From NCBI RefSeq assembly GCF_009663685.2, contig NZ_RCOG02000002.1:372001-436000 (forward strand): a stretch of DNA of 64,000 bases, given 5' to 3'. Positions 45,784-56,220 of the stretch are shown here, one piece after another (the first letter of the stretch is position 1; every line of letters begins with the position of its first letter). A program made the translations under genes and the position numbers. This DNA is from Cupriavidus sp. U2. GTDB lineage: Bacteria; Pseudomonadota; Gammaproteobacteria; Burkholderiales; Burkholderiaceae. The notes beneath the pieces are model-generated. The model had not been told where the DNA came from, searched no databases, and saw only the letters and a list, made by a program, of their open reading frames with translations.

Positions 45784-46965
45784 ATGACCGAACTTCCCGG
45801 CCTCAAATTCGACCTTGGCGAAGACATCGAAATGCTGCGCGAATCGGTGCGTAGCTGGGCCCAGGCCGAACTGGCGCCGCGCGCTGGCGAGATCGACCGG
45901 ACCGACCAGTTTCCCATGGACGCCTGGAAGAAGATGGGCGACCTGGGCGTGCTGGGCATCACCGTGGCCGAGGAGTACGGCGGTGCCAACATGGGCTACC
46001 TGGCCCACATGATCGCGATGGAGGAAATCAGCCGCGCGTCGGCATCGGTGGGCCTGTCGTACGGCGCCCACTCGAACCTGTGCGTGAACCAGATCCACCG
46101 CAATGGCACGGCCGCGCAGAAGGCAAAGTACCTGCCCAGGCTGGTGTCTGGCGAATGGATTGGCGCGCTGGCCATGAGCGAGCCCAACGCCGGGTCCGAC
46201 GTGGTCAGCATGAAGCTGCGCGCCGACTTCAAGGGCGACCGCTTCGTGCTGAACGGCACCAAGATGTGGATCACCAACGGCCCGGACTGCGATGTGCTGG
46301 TGGTGTACGCCAAGACCGAACCCGACCTGGGCGCGCGCGGCATGACCGCCTTCATCGTCGAAAAGGGCATGAAGGGGTTCTCGGTGGCGCAGAAGCTCGA
46401 CAAGCTCGGCATGCGCGGGTCGCACACCGGCGAACTGGTGTTCCAGGACGTGGAGGTGCCGGTGGAGAACATCCTGGGGGCCGAAAACGGCGGCGCCAAG
46501 GTGCTGATGAGCGGGCTGGACTACGAGCGCGCCGTGCTGTCGGGCGGGCCGGTCGGCATCATGCAGGCCTGCATGGACGTGGTCACGCCGTATATCCACG
46601 ACCGCAAGCAGTTCGGCCAGAGCATCGGCGAATTCCAGCTGATCCAGGGCAAGGTGGCCGACATGTACACGACGCTGCAGGCCGCCCGTAGCTACCTGTA
46701 CACGGTGGGCAAGAACCTGGACGCCCTGGGCACCGACCACGTGCGCCAGGTGCGCAAGGACTGCGCGGCCGTCATCCTGTACACGGCCGAGAAGGCGACC
46801 TGGATGGCTGGCGAATCGGTACAGATCCTGGGCGGCAACGGCTATATCAACGAATATCCGGTGGGCCGCCTGTGGCGCGATGCCAAGCTGTACGAGATCG
46901 GCGCGGGTACATCGGAAATCCGCCGCATGCTGATTGGCCGCGAATTGTTCGCGGAGACGATGTAA
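45784..46965 (+). CDS. ivd: Isovaleryl-CoA dehydrogenase
   Basis: 393-residue acyl-CoA dehydrogenase (LiuA) oxidising isovaleryl-CoA to 3-methylcrotonyl-CoA in leucine degradation. The distinguishing feature of the family is the catalytic Glu in the middle domain, here E248 in [12 protein letters not shown], while the usual C-terminal catalytic position has a small residue ([12 protein letters not shown]). The FAD/substrate motif [10 protein letters not shown] is present. ATG 45784 lies 102 nt after the -10; GGAGACCACACC precedes it. First enzyme gene of the liu cluster. Confidence 0.95.
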   Translation: MTELPGLKFDLGEDIEMLRESVRSWAQAELAPRAGEIDRTDQFPMDAWKKMGDLGVLGITVAEEYGGANMGYLAHMIAMEEISRASASVGLSYGAHSNLCVNQIHRNGTAAQKAKYLPRLVSGEWIGALAMSEPNAGSDVVSMKLRADFKGDRFVLNGTKMWITNGPDCDVLVVYAKTEPDLGARGMTAFIVEKGMKGFSVAQKLDKLGMRGSHTGELVFQDVEVPVENILGAENGGAKVLMSGLDYERAVLSGGPVGIMQACMDVVTPYIHDRKQFGQSIGEFQLIQGKVADMYTTLQAARSYLYTVGKNLDALGTDHVRQVRKDCAAVILYTAEKATWMAGESVQILGGNGYINEYPVGRLWRDAKLYEIGAGTSEIRRMLIGRELFAETM

Positions 46966-47038
46966 ACGGAGGAAAAAAGCAGAAAGTGCCTCAAAAGGCG
47001 TTCGTGGATGTCCCCCGGGGGTCGCTCCCGAACGCCGT

Positions 47039-47044
47039 TACAAT
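47039..47044 (+). promoter_or_regulatory. Candidate -10 element of aceK
   Basis: TACAAT 45 nt before the aceK start in the 124-bp gap after ivd. No clear -35. It could allow aceK transcription independent of the liu promoter. Confidence 0.35.
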
Positions 47045-47089
47045 TTCGACTGCCAGCCGTCTCTCGCGCCCGTCCGGAAACTTCGCGTC

Positions 47090-48901
47090 ATGTCCCACTT
47101 CCCGAAGCTGCTCGCCTCGCAGATTGCCTACGATGTGGCGCGGACCCTGCTCGACGGATTCGACAAGCACTACCGGCTGTTCCGCGAGGCCGGCGTCACG
47201 GCCAAGGCGCGTTTCGAGGCCCGCGACTGGCACGGCCTGCAGGCGCTGCAGCGCGACCGCATCGCGTTCTACAACGACCGGGTGCACGAGGCCGTGGTGA
47301 CGCTGCAGGACGAATACGACGCCGAGCAGCTCGACGACGATATCTGGCAGCAGATCAAGCTGCACTACATCGGCCTGCTGACCAACCACCACCAGCCCGA
47401 ACTGGCCGAGACGTTTTTCAACTCGGTCTGCACGCGCATCCTTCATCGGTCGTACTTCAACAATGACTTCATCTTCGTGCGTCCGGCCGTTTCGACCGAG
47501 TACATCGAGAATGAGGAGTCGCCCACCCGGCCGACCTACCGGGCCTACTACCCGGGCAGCCGCGAGGGCATGGCCGCCTGCTTCGAGCGGATCGTCCACA
47601 ATTTCCAGCTCGATACGCCGTTCGAGGACCTGAAGCGCGACGTCGGCTATGTCCTGCGCGCGCTCGACGAGCATGCGGGCGAATTCCGCGTGGCGCCCAA
47701 TTTCCAGGTGCATACGCTGTCGTCGCTGTTCTTCCGCAACAAGACCGCGTTCATCATCGGCCGGGTGCTGAACGGCGACCAGACCTATCCGATGGCGATT
47801 CCGGTGATCCACGGGCCGTCCGGCAAGCTGGTCCTCGACACCGTGCTGCTGCGCCCGGAACAGCTGCTGGTGCTGTTCTCGTTCGCGCATGCCTATTTCC
47901 TGGTCGACATGGAAATCCCGTCGGCCTACGTGACCTTCCTGGGCGACCTGCTGCCGCGCAAGTCGCGCGCCGAGATCTACACGTCGCTGGGCCTGCAGAA
48001 GCAGGGCAAGAACCTGTTCTACCGCGACTTCCTCCACCATCTGCAGCATTCGTCGGACAAGTTCGTCGTGGCGCCCGGCATCCAGGGGCTGGTGATGCTG
48101 GTGTTCACGCTGCCGTCGTTCCCCTATGTGTTCAAGGTGATCCGCGATGCATTTCCGCCGCCCAAGGAAACCACGCGCGCGCTCGTGAAATCGAAGTACC
48201 AGCTCGTGAAGCAGCACGACCGCGTGGGCCGCATGGCCGATACGCTCGAATACTCGAACGTGGCGTTCCCGCTGTCGCGCTTTGACGATGCGCTGCTGCG
48301 CGAGCTGACCCGGCACGTGCCGTCGATGCTCGAATACCAGCGCAGCAGCGACGGCAGCGAAGAAATCGTGGTGCGCCACCTGTACATCGAACGGCGCATG
48401 ACCCCGCTGAACATCTGGCTGCAGGAAGGCACCGACGCCCAGGTGGACCACGGCATCCGGGAATATGGCGACGCCATCAAGGAGCTGATCGCCGCAAACA
48501 TCTTCCCGGGCGACATGCTTTACAAGAACTTCGGCGTCACCCGGCACGGCCGCGTGGTGTTCTACGACTACGACGAAATCGAGTACCTGACCGACTGCAA
48601 CATCCGCCGCGTGCCCGAGCCGCGCAACGAGGAAGAGGAAATGTCCGGCGAGGTGTGGTACACCGTACATCCGCACGACATCTTCCCGGAGACCTATCGC
48701 ACGTTCCTGCTTGGGGACCCGCGCGTGCGGGCCGCGTTCCTGCGGCACCATTCCGACTTCTTTGACGCTGCCATGTGGCAGCAACACAAGGACCGGCTGC
48801 TGGCCGGCCATGTACATGACTTCTTTGCCTATCCACAACAAGAACGCTTCATCCATCGCTACGGCGCAGCACCAACCGACGACGCAAGGAGGGCAGCATG
48901 A
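47090..48901 (+). CDS. aceK: Isocitrate dehydrogenase kinase/phosphatase
   Basis: 603-residue bifunctional AceK, which phosphorylates and dephosphorylates isocitrate dehydrogenase to switch carbon between the TCA cycle and the glyoxylate bypass. The ATP-binding signature [16 protein letters not shown] and the kinase segment [12 protein letters not shown] are present, with the conserved [20 protein letters not shown] region (catalytic Asp). ATG 47090 is the conserved start. It lies between ivd and the carbonic anhydrase gene, overlapping the latter by 4 bp (ATGA), not near aceA/aceB as in enterics. Placement fits a need for the bypass when leucine is burned to acetyl-CoA. Confidence 0.95.
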   Translation: MSHFPKLLASQIAYDVARTLLDGFDKHYRLFREAGVTAKARFEARDWHGLQALQRDRIAFYNDRVHEAVVTLQDEYDAEQLDDDIWQQIKLHYIGLLTNHHQPELAETFFNSVCTRILHRSYFNNDFIFVRPAVSTEYIENEESPTRPTYRAYYPGSREGMAACFERIVHNFQLDTPFEDLKRDVGYVLRALDEHAGEFRVAPNFQVHTLSSLFFRNKTAFIIGRVLNGDQTYPMAIPVIHGPSGKLVLDTVLLRPEQLLVLFSFAHAYFLVDMEIPSAYVTFLGDLLPRKSRAEIYTSLGLQKQGKNLFYRDFLHHLQHSSDKFVVAPGIQGLVMLVFTLPSFPYVFKVIRDAFPPPKETTRALVKSKYQLVKQHDRVGRMADTLEYSNVAFPLSRFDDALLRELTRHVPSMLEYQRSSDGSEEIVVRHLYIERRMTPLNIWLQEGTDAQVDHGIREYGDAIKELIAANIFPGDMLYKNFGVTRHGRVVFYDYDEIEYLTDCNIRRVPEPRNEEEEMSGEVWYTVHPHDIFPETYRTFLLGDPRVRAAFLRHHSDFFDAAMWQQHKDRLLAGHVHDFFAYPQQERFIHRYGAAPTDDARRAA

Positions 48902-49569
48902 GTGATGCCATCGCCCAATTGTTCCGCAACAATCGCGAGTGGGTAGATCGGGTCAACGCGGAAGACCCCACATTCTTCACGCGTCTGGCCAACCAGCAGG
49001 CGCCCGAATACCTGTGGATCGGCTGCTCCGATTCGCGCGTGCCCGCCAATCAGATCCTGGGCCTGGCACCGGGCGAGGTGTTCGTACATCGCAATATCGC
49101 CAATGTGATCTCGCACAGCGATCTGAACGCGCTGTCGGTGATCCAGTTCGCCGTGGAAGTGCTGAAGGTGCGCCACATCACCGTGGTGGGCCACTATGGC
49201 TGCGGCGGCGTGAAGGTGGCGCTCAAGCGCGAGCGCGTGGGCCTGTGCGACAACTGGCTGCGCCACGTGCAGGACGTGGCCGACAAGCATTCGGCCTACC
49301 TGGGCACCGTGCTGCGCGAGGACGACGCCCACACGCGCCTGTGCGAGCTGAACGTGATCGAGCAGGTCAACAACATCTGCCAGACCACCGTGCTGCAGGA
49401 CGCCTGGGACCGGGGCCAGCAGGTGACGGTGCACGGCTGGATCTACGGCGTGTCCGACGGCCTGCTGCGCGACCTGGGCATGGCCGCCAGCAGCAACGAG
49501 GAACTGCAGACGCAGATTGCCGCGGCCCTGCAGCAATACGGCGATCCGCCACAAGCATCGATTCGCTGA
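48898..49569 (+). CDS. can: Beta-carbonic anhydrase
   Basis: 223-residue beta-class carbonic anhydrase. Zn ligands Cys ([12 protein letters not shown], with the Asp-Arg dyad), and HxxC ([10 protein letters not shown]) are present. It interconverts CO2 and bicarbonate. It overlaps aceK by ATGA and precedes a thiolase by 42 bp. In this cluster bicarbonate is the co-substrate of methylcrotonyl-CoA carboxylase, so supply of bicarbonate to that biotin enzyme is a sensible inferred role. Confidence 0.94.
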   Translation: MSDAIAQLFRNNREWVDRVNAEDPTFFTRLANQQAPEYLWIGCSDSRVPANQILGLAPGEVFVHRNIANVISHSDLNALSVIQFAVEVLKVRHITVVGHYGCGGVKVALKRERVGLCDNWLRHVQDVADKHSAYLGTVLREDDAHTRLCELNVIEQVNNICQTTVLQDAWDRGQQVTVHGWIYGVSDGLLRDLGMAASSNEELQTQIAAALQQYGDPPQASIR

Positions 49570-49611
49570 ATCACTACGACTGAAGCCCACCTGCTTCGAG
49601 GAGACACAGAC

Positions 49612-50802
49612 ATGCAACACCCGAACGACCCGATCGTCATCGTTTCCGCGGCGCGCACCCCGATGGGTGCGTTCCAGAGCGAACTGAGCAGTCTGACCGC
49701 GCCGCAGCTTGGCGCCGCCGCCATCCGCGCGGCGGTGGAGCGGGCCGGCATCAAGCCGAAGCAGGTGCAGGAAGTGGTGTTCGGCTGCGTGCTGCCGGCC
49801 GGGCAGGGGCAGGCGCCGGCCCGCCAGGCCGCGCTGGGCGCGGGTCTGCCGCTGGACGTCGCCTGTACCACGGTCAACAAGATGTGCGGCTCGGGCATGC
49901 GCGCGGCCATGTCGGTCTACGACGGCCTGCTGGCCGGCTCGTTCGACATCGCCGTGGCCGGCGGCATGGAAAGCATGACCAACGCGCCGTACCTGATTCC
50001 GAAGGGCCGGGGCGGCTATCGCATCGGCCACGGCATGATCTACGACCACATGATGCTGGACGGGCTCGAAGACGCCTACGACAAGGGCCGCGCCATGGGT
50101 ACCTTCGGCGAGGACTGTGCCGCCAAGTACCAGTTCACGCGCGAGCAGCAGGATGCCTTCGCGATGGAATCGGTGCGCCGCGCACAGCGTGCCACCGAGG
50201 GCGGCGATTTCCGCTGGGAGATCACCCCGGTCACGGTGTCGGGCAAGGGCGGCGACACGGTCGTCGATACCGACGAAGGCCCGCGCCGCATCAAGGTGGA
50301 CAAGATTCCGTCGCTGAAGCCGGCCTTTGCCAAAGACGGCACGATCACCGCCGCCTCGTCGTCGTCGATCAACGATGGCGCCGCCGCGCTGGTGATGATG
50401 CGCGAATCCACCGCGAAGCGGCTGGGCCTGGTGCCGGTCGCGCGCATGCTGGGCCATACGTCGCACGCACAGGCGCCGGGCTGGTTCACGACCGCGCCGG
50501 TGGAGGCCATCGCCAAGCTGTACCGCAAGCTCGACTGGACCACCGACAGCGTGGACCTGTTCGAGATCAACGAAGCGTTCGCCGTCGTACCGATGGCTGC
50601 CATGCACGACCTCAAGATTCCGCATGACAAGGTCAATATCCATGGCGGGGCCTGCGCATTGGGCCATCCGATCGGCGCCTCCGGCGCGCGCATCATGACC
50701 ACGCTGATCGGCGCGCTGCGCAAGACTGGCGGCAAGCGCGGCGTGGCCAGCCTGTGCATCGGCGGGGGCGAAGCCACGGCCGTCGGCATCGAAATCGTCT
50801 GA
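49612..50802 (+). CDS. Acetyl-CoA C-acetyltransferase (thiolase)
   Basis: 396-residue thiolase. The acyl-enzyme Cys is in VNKMCGSGMRA, the catalytic His in GGACALGHPIGASGAR and the second Cys in SLCIGGGEATA. It can split acetoacetyl-CoA, a late product of leucine breakdown, or condense acetyl-CoA for PHB synthesis. ATG 49612 has CGAGGAG at about 9 nt. Located mid-cluster between carbonic anhydrase and an SDR gene. Confidence 0.94.
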   Translation: MQHPNDPIVIVSAARTPMGAFQSELSSLTAPQLGAAAIRAAVERAGIKPKQVQEVVFGCVLPAGQGQAPARQAALGAGLPLDVACTTVNKMCGSGMRAAMSVYDGLLAGSFDIAVAGGMESMTNAPYLIPKGRGGYRIGHGMIYDHMMLDGLEDAYDKGRAMGTFGEDCAAKYQFTREQQDAFAMESVRRAQRATEGGDFRWEITPVTVSGKGGDTVVDTDEGPRRIKVDKIPSLKPAFAKDGTITAASSSSINDGAAALVMMRESTAKRLGLVPVARMLGHTSHAQAPGWFTTAPVEAIAKLYRKLDWTTDSVDLFEINEAFAVVPMAAMHDLKIPHDKVNIHGGACALGHPIGASGARIMTTLIGALRKTGGKRGVASLCIGGGEATAVGIEIV

Positions 50803-50845
50803 GCGACACACGCCACAGCAAACGACAACGAGAAGGAGTCTCGCC

Positions 50846-51526
50846 ATGCCTGCCGCGCTCATCCTTGGTGCTTCCCGGGGTCTCGGCCTTGAATTCGTCC
50901 GGCAGTACCGTGCCGATGGCTGGCGCGTGGTGGCTGCCGCGCGCAGTGCCGACGGCGTGGCGGCGCTCAAGGCGCTGGGCGCCGAAGCCCACCAGCTTGA
51001 CCTGACCAACGCCGGCGCGGTGGCGGGGCTGGGCTGGAAGCTCGATGGCGAGTCGTTCGACGTGGCGATCTACAACGCTGGCGTGATCGGCCCGCGCACC
51101 GAGGGCGCGCAGCCCATCGCACAGCCGGAGTTCGACGCCGTGATGCACACCAACGTGCTGGGTCCGATGATGGCGCTGCCGCTGCTGCTGCCGTTCGTCG
51201 AGACCGGCAACCATGGCCGGGGCGGCGTGCTGGCCGTCCTGTCGTCGAAGATGGGCAGTATCGGCGGCATGGACAGCAACGGCGCGTGGATGTACCGCGT
51301 CAGCAAGGCGGCGGCCAACGCGGTGCTCAAGGGCGTGTCGCTGGACGCCCGCCACGCGATCTGCGTGGCGCTGCATCCGGGCTGGGTGCAGACCGACATG
51401 GGCGGCCCGAACGCCGACCTGACCCCGCAGCAGAGCGTGGCCGGCATGCGCCGCACGCTGGCTGGCCTGACGCACAACGACAACGGCAGCTTCCACAACT
51501 ACGATGGCACGACCATCCCCTGGTAA
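50846..51526 (+). CDS. Short-chain dehydrogenase, C-factor-like
   Basis: 226-residue SDR of the CsgA/C-factor-like short type. The cofactor loop reads LGASRGLGLEF, the NAG motif is IYNAGVIGPR and the active site MYRVSKAAAN (YxxxK). Catalytic Ser sits in AVLSSKMGS. Substrate unknown. ATG 50846 has GAAGGAG at 9 nt. It is embedded between thiolase and acyl-CoA dehydrogenase genes with short gaps, so it is presumably expressed with the leucine pathway though it has no assigned step in it. Confidence 0.86.
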   Translation: MPAALILGASRGLGLEFVRQYRADGWRVVAAARSADGVAALKALGAEAHQLDLTNAGAVAGLGWKLDGESFDVAIYNAGVIGPRTEGAQPIAQPEFDAVMHTNVLGPMMALPLLLPFVETGNHGRGGVLAVLSSKMGSIGGMDSNGAWMYRVSKAAANAVLKGVSLDARHAICVALHPGWVQTDMGGPNADLTPQQSVAGMRRTLAGLTHNDNGSFHNYDGTTIPW

Positions 51527-51538
51527 GGACCGACGCTC

Positions 51539-52669
51539 ATGCTGCTGACCCCCGAGCAGGAAATGATCCGCGACGCCGTGCGGCAGTTCGCGCAGGAAGT
51601 CATCGCGCCCCAGGCCGCCCAGTGGGACCGCGACAAGACCTTCCCCAAGGATGTGCACAAGGAACTGGCCCGCCTGGGCGCCTACGGCGTGGCGGTGCCC
51701 GAGGAACTGGGCGGCGCGGGGCTCGACTACCTGTCGCTGGCGCTGATCCTGGAAGAGATCGCGGCCGGCGACGGCGGCACGTCCACCGTCATCAGCGTCA
51801 ACAACTGCCCGGTCTGCAGCATGCTGATGGCCTTCGCCAACGACGCGCAGAAGCAGCGTTGGCTGGTGCCGCTGGCCCGTGGCGAGATGCTGGGCGCGTT
51901 CTGCCTGACCGAGCCGCATGTGGGCTCCGATGCCTCGGCGCTGCGCACCACGGCCACGCGCGATGGCGATCACTACGTGCTGAACGGCGTGAAGCAGTTC
52001 ATCACCAGCGGCAAGCATGCCGACGTCGCGATCGTGATGGCCGTCACCGACAAGGCGGCCGGCAAGCGCGGCATCAGCGCCTTCCTGGTGCCGACCAGCA
52101 CGCCGGGCTACATCGTCGCCCGTCTGGAAGACAAGCTCGGACAGCATTCGTCCGATACGGCGCAGATCTTGTTCGAGGACTGCCGCATTCCGGCCGACTG
52201 CCTGCTGGGCGAGGAAGGCGCCGGCTACAAGATGGCGCTGTCGGGGCTGGAAGGCGGCCGTATCGGCATCGCGTCGCAGAGCATCGGCATGGCGCGCGCC
52301 GCGTTCGACGCCGCGCTGGCCTATGCGAAGGAGCGCGAGAGCTTCGGCCAGCCGCTGTTCCAGCACCAGGCCGTGCAGTTCCGCCTGGCCGACATGGCCA
52401 CCCGGATCGACGTGGCACGGCAGATGGTGTGGCACGCGGCATCGCTCAAGGACGCCGGCCGGCCCTGCCTGAAGGAGGCCGCCATGGCCAAGCTGTTCGC
52501 CAGTGAAATGGCCGAGCGTGTCTGCTCGGACGCCATCCAGGTGTTCGGCGGCTACGGCTATGTGAACGATTTCCCGGTCGAACGGATCTATCGGGATGTG
52601 CGGGTGTGCCAGATCTACGAAGGCACCAGCGACATCCAGAAGATCCTGATCGCCCGCGCGCTTGGATGA
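51539..52669 (+). CDS. Acyl-CoA dehydrogenase, short-chain type
   Basis: 376-residue acyl-CoA dehydrogenase. The FAD motif FCLTEPHVGSDA is present, and here the catalytic Glu is at the standard C-terminal site (QIYEGTSDIQKILIARAL), unlike the ivd gene upstream. Likely substrates are short straight or branched acyl-CoAs (butyryl-, isobutyryl-, 2-methylbutyryl-CoA). Starts 12 bp after the SDR stop with GGACCGACGC upstream. The cluster may therefore serve other branched-chain acids as well as leucine. Confidence 0.92.
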   Translation: MLLTPEQEMIRDAVRQFAQEVIAPQAAQWDRDKTFPKDVHKELARLGAYGVAVPEELGGAGLDYLSLALILEEIAAGDGGTSTVISVNNCPVCSMLMAFANDAQKQRWLVPLARGEMLGAFCLTEPHVGSDASALRTTATRDGDHYVLNGVKQFITSGKHADVAIVMAVTDKAAGKRGISAFLVPTSTPGYIVARLEDKLGQHSSDTAQILFEDCRIPADCLLGEEGAGYKMALSGLEGGRIGIASQSIGMARAAFDAALAYAKERESFGQPLFQHQAVQFRLADMATRIDVARQMVWHAASLKDAGRPCLKEAAMAKLFASEMAERVCSDAIQVFGGYGYVNDFPVERIYRDVRVCQIYEGTSDIQKILIARALG

Positions 52670-52721
52670 CAGACCAGCCGTTCCCCCCAAACCGTCGCCC
52701 CCTGAACCGGAGCCACCTGCG

Positions 52722-53381
52722 ATGACCGCACCGATCGATTTCTACTTCGACTTTTCCTCGCCCTACGGCTATTTCGCCAGCACCCGCATCGACGAACTGG
52801 CCCAGAAGTATGGCCGGGGCGTGATGTGGCATCCGGTGCTGCTGGGCGTGGTGTTCAAGACCACCGGCTCGTCGCCGCTGCCGTCGATTCCGCTCAAGGG
52901 CGAGTACTGCTGGCGCGATTTCGAGCGCACCGCGCAGTTCCACGGCATCGAGTACAAGCGCCCGACGCACTTCCCGCTGCCGACGCAGCACGCCGCCCGC
53001 GCCATGCTGTGGCTGCAGAACCACCACGGCGCCGACCTGGCGGCCGCCTTTGCCAAGGCGGTGTACCGTGCGCTGTTCGTCGACGACCTGAACATCGCGG
53101 AGCCGGCCGAACTGGCAAAGCTGGCCGATGCGCTGGGCGTCGATCCGGTGGCGATGAACGAAGGCGCCACGAGCTACCCGATCAAGGACCAGCTCAAGGC
53201 GGAGATCGACGTGGCGATGGCCAAGGGCGTGTTTGGCTCGCCGTTCGTGATCATCGACGGCGAACCGTTCTGGGGCTTCGACCGTTTCGATCAGATCGAG
53301 GCCCACCTGAAAAGCCGGCGGCAGACCGAACTGCGCGCCGTCGGCGGCAACGAACTCAACAAGGAAAAGAAACCCGCATGA
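52722..53381 (+). CDS. 2-hydroxychromene-2-carboxylate isomerase family protein
   Basis: 219-residue DsbA-fold protein of the GST-kappa/HCCA isomerase group. The N-terminal FYFDFSSPYGYFAS has Ser at the position of the DsbA Cys, the glutathione-activating Ser of this family; GVFGSPFVIIDGEPFWG supplies the cis-Pro loop. A glutathione-dependent isomerase or transferase is expected; substrate unknown. ATG 52722 has CCGGAG upstream. It overlaps the HAD gene by 4 bp. Confidence 0.85.
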   Translation: MTAPIDFYFDFSSPYGYFASTRIDELAQKYGRGVMWHPVLLGVVFKTTGSSPLPSIPLKGEYCWRDFERTAQFHGIEYKRPTHFPLPTQHAARAMLWLQNHHGADLAAAFAKAVYRALFVDDLNIAEPAELAKLADALGVDPVAMNEGATSYPIKDQLKAEIDVAMAKGVFGSPFVIIDGEPFWGFDRFDQIEAHLKSRRQTELRAVGGNELNKEKKPA

Positions 53382-54064
53382 CCGCAGCAAACCAGGCCGC
53401 ACGCTTCGATTGCGTGATCTTCGACTGTGACGGCGTGCTCGTCGACAGCGAGCCGATCGTCCATCGCGTGCTGAACCGCGTGCTCAACGAGCTTGGCATC
53501 GAGATCACGCTGGAGGAATCGATGAAGTGGTTCCTCGGCCGCGCGGTGCGCGACGAGCTGGGCAATATCGAGGCGCGGCTCGGCAAGCCGCTGCCGCGCA
53601 ACTTCCTGTCCGAATGGTTCGTGCGGCGCGATGCCGCGCTGATCGAGGAACTGGAAGCGGTGCCGCATATCCGCCAGACGATCGAGGCGATCAAGGCAAG
53701 CGGCCTGCCGGTGTGCGTGGCATCGGGCGCGGACCGCATCAAGGTCAAGCTCCAGCTGACGCATACCGACCTGCTGGGGCTGTTCGTCGATCCGCGGGAC
53801 CAGCGCGAGCACATCTTCTCGGCCACCGAAGTCGAGCACAGCAAGCCCGCGCCGGACGTCTACCTGCTGGCCGCACGCACGATGGGCGTGGAACCGTCGC
53901 GCTGCGCCGTGGTGGAAGACAGCCCCACCGGCGCCACCGCCGGCGTGGCGGCGGGCATGACCGTGTTCGGCTATGCCGCGCGCACCGACGCCGACGAACT
54001 CCGGGCGGCGGGCGTAAAGACCATCTTCACCGACATGCGCGACCTGCCGGAGCTGATCGCATGA
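53378..54064 (+). CDS. HAD family phosphatase (beta-phosphoglucomutase-like)
   Basis: 228-residue HAD hydrolase, subfamily IA. Motif I is FDCDGVLVDSE, motif II the Ser in VASGADR, motif III the Lys in HSKPAPDVY and motif IV VVEDSPTGATAGVAAGM. The helical cap (residues 20-85) is of the beta-phosphoglucomutase/phosphoglycolate type. Substrate unknown. Joined by 4-bp ATGA overlaps to both neighbours, making a coupled trio with the isomerase and YchJ genes. Confidence 0.89.
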   Translation: MTAANQAARFDCVIFDCDGVLVDSEPIVHRVLNRVLNELGIEITLEESMKWFLGRAVRDELGNIEARLGKPLPRNFLSEWFVRRDAALIEELEAVPHIRQTIEAIKASGLPVCVASGADRIKVKLQLTHTDLLGLFVDPRDQREHIFSATEVEHSKPAPDVYLLAARTMGVEPSRCAVVEDSPTGATAGVAAGMTVFGYAARTDADELRAAGVKTIFTDMRDLPELIA

Positions 54065-54495
54065 CAAGGAAGCGCCAGTCCGGTGCCGGCGTCGAGCCTT
54101 GCCCCTGCGGCAATGGCGCCTACGCCACATGCTGTGGCCGCTTTCATCGCGGCGAGGCGGTGCCGCCCACGGCCGAGGCGCTGATGCGCTCGCGCTACAG
54201 CGCCTATGTGCTGGGCGACGAAAGCTGGCTGCGCCAGACCTGGCATGTGTCGACGTGTCCGCAGGACCTGTCGGCCGATGCCGGCACGCGCTGGCTCGGG
54301 CTGACGGTGAAGTCCCACGCGCAGCAGGACGACACGCACGCCACGGTGGCCTTCGTGGCGCGCTACAAGGTGGGCGGGCGCGCGCACCGGCTGGAAGAGC
54401 TGAGCCGCTTCGTCTTCGAGCCGCGCGAGCCCGGCACCCCGGCCCGCTGGCTCTACGTGGATGGCGACCTGAAGGAACAGGAAGGAAACGAATGA
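54061..54495 (+). CDS. YchJ-like SEC-C motif protein
   Basis: 144-residue protein of the UPF0225/YchJ family. The N-terminal Cys cluster [19 protein letters not shown] is a Zn-binding SEC-C-type motif, and the rest is an NTF2-like fold ([20 protein letters not shown]). Role unknown. Overlaps the HAD gene by ATGA and ends 70 bp before mccB. Confidence 0.88.
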   Translation: MTRKRQSGAGVEPCPCGNGAYATCCGRFHRGEAVPPTAEALMRSRYSAYVLGDESWLRQTWHVSTCPQDLSADAGTRWLGLTVKSHAQQDDTHATVAFVARYKVGGRAHRLEELSRFVFEPREPGTPARWLYVDGDLKEQEGNE

Positions 54496-54565
54496 CGTGC
54501 GGCGCCCGCGCGGCGCACGTTACCGGCTGAACCGGCACGACAAGCAAGAGAACACAGGAAGAGAC

Positions 54566-56173
54566 ATGCCCACGCTGGAAACCAAACTGAACGCACGCTC
54601 GGAATCGTTCAAGGCCAATGCCGAGGCCATGCAGGCGCTGGTGGCCGACCTCAGGCAGAAGATCGCCAAGCTGGCCGAAGGCGGCGGCGAGGATGCCCGC
54701 GCCAAGCACCTGGGCCGTGGCAAGCTGCTGCCGCGCGACCGCGTGCAGCAACTGCTCGATCCGGGCACGCCGTTCCTGGAGCTGTCGCAACTGGCCGCGT
54801 ACGACATGTACGACAATGCCGCTCCGGGCGCGGGCGTCATCACCGGCATCGGCCGCGTGGCCGGCCAGGAATGCGTGATCGTCTGCAACGACGCCACGGT
54901 CAAGGGCGGCACCTACTACCCGATGACGGTCAAGAAGCACGTGCGGGCGCAGGAGATCGCCGAGCAGAACAACCTGCCGTGCATCTACCTGGTGGACTCC
55001 GGCGGCGCGAACCTGCCGAACCAGGACGACGTGTTTCCCGACCGCGACCACTTCGGCCGCATCTTCTACAACCAGGCGAACCTGTCAGCCAAGGGCATTC
55101 CCCAGATCGCCGTGGTGATGGGCTCGTGCACGGCCGGCGGCGCCTACGTGCCGGCGATGAGCGACGAGTCGATCATCGTGAAGAACCAGGGCACGATCTT
55201 CCTGGGCGGCCCGCCGCTGGTGAAGGCCGCCACGGGCGAGGAAGTCAGCGCCGAAGACCTGGGCGGTGCCGACGTGCATACGCGGCTGTCCGGCGTGGCC
55301 GACTACTTTGCGCAGAACGACCACCATGCGCTGAGCCTGGCCCGCAATATCGTGCAGCACCTGAACCGCCGCAAGCCGGACCAGATCCGCCTGCACGCGC
55401 CCCAGGAGCCGCTGTACCCGGTGGAAGAACTCTATGGCGTGATCCCCACCGACACGCGCAAGCCCTATGACGTGCGCGAGGTCATCGCGCGCATCGTCGA
55501 TGCATCGGAATTCGACGAATTCAAGGCGCGCTACGGCACCACGCTGGTCTGTGGCTTCGCGCGGATCTGGGGCTACCCGGTGGGCATCATCGCCAACAAC
55601 GGCATCCTGTTCTCGGAGTCGGCGCTCAAGGGCGCGCACTTCATCGAACTGTGCTGCCAGCGCAAGATCCCGCTGGTGTTCCTGCAGAACATCACAGGCT
55701 TCATGGTAGGCCGCAAGTACGAGAACGAAGGCATCGCGCGCAACGGCGCCAAGATGGTGACGGCCGTGGCCACCGCCCAGGTGCCCAAGTTCACGGTCAT
55801 CATCGGCGGCTCGTTCGGCGCCGGCAACTACGGCATGTGCGGCCGCGCCTATTCGCCGCGCTTCCTGTGGATGTGGCCGAACGCGCGCATCTCGGTGATG
55901 GGCGGCGAGCAGGCGGCCAGCGTGCTGGCCACGGTGCGCCGCGACGGTATCGAAGCGAAAGGCGGTCAGTGGAGCGCCGACGACGAAGAAGCGTTCAAGG
56001 CGCCGATCCGCGACCAGTACGAGCGCCAGGGGCATCCGTACTACGCCAGCGCGCGGCTCTGGGACGATGGCGTCATCGACCCGGCGCAGACGCGCACCGT
56101 GCTGGGCCTTGGTCTTTCCGCCAGCCTCAATGCGCCGATCGGCGACATGAAGTTCGGCGTGTTTCGCATGTAG
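54566..56173 (+). CDS. mccB: Methylcrotonyl-CoA carboxylase, carboxyltransferase subunit
   Basis: 535-residue carboxyltransferase (LiuB) that moves carboxyl from carboxybiotin to 3-methylcrotonyl-CoA, giving 3-methylglutaconyl-CoA. Two crotonase-like halves: [17 protein letters not shown] in the first and the strongly conserved [18 protein letters not shown] with [13 protein letters not shown] in the second. ATG 54566 has AGGAAGAG upstream. The biotin-carrying partner gene is at 62916, separated by liuC and the whole bio operon. Confidence 0.95.
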   Translation: MPTLETKLNARSESFKANAEAMQALVADLRQKIAKLAEGGGEDARAKHLGRGKLLPRDRVQQLLDPGTPFLELSQLAAYDMYDNAAPGAGVITGIGRVAGQECVIVCNDATVKGGTYYPMTVKKHVRAQEIAEQNNLPCIYLVDSGGANLPNQDDVFPDRDHFGRIFYNQANLSAKGIPQIAVVMGSCTAGGAYVPAMSDESIIVKNQGTIFLGGPPLVKAATGEEVSAEDLGGADVHTRLSGVADYFAQNDHHALSLARNIVQHLNRRKPDQIRLHAPQEPLYPVEELYGVIPTDTRKPYDVREVIARIVDASEFDEFKARYGTTLVCGFARIWGYPVGIIANNGILFSESALKGAHFIELCCQRKIPLVFLQNITGFMVGRKYENEGIARNGAKMVTAVATAQVPKFTVIIGGSFGAGNYGMCGRAYSPRFLWMWPNARISVMGGEQAASVLATVRRDGIEAKGGQWSADDEEAFKAPIRDQYERQGHPYYASARLWDDGVIDPAQTRTVLGLGLSASLNAPIGDMKFGVFRM

Positions 56174-56220
56174 TTTCTTGTTGGCTGATCGGTTTTTTTT
56201 CTGGAAGGTTGGTTGTTGTC

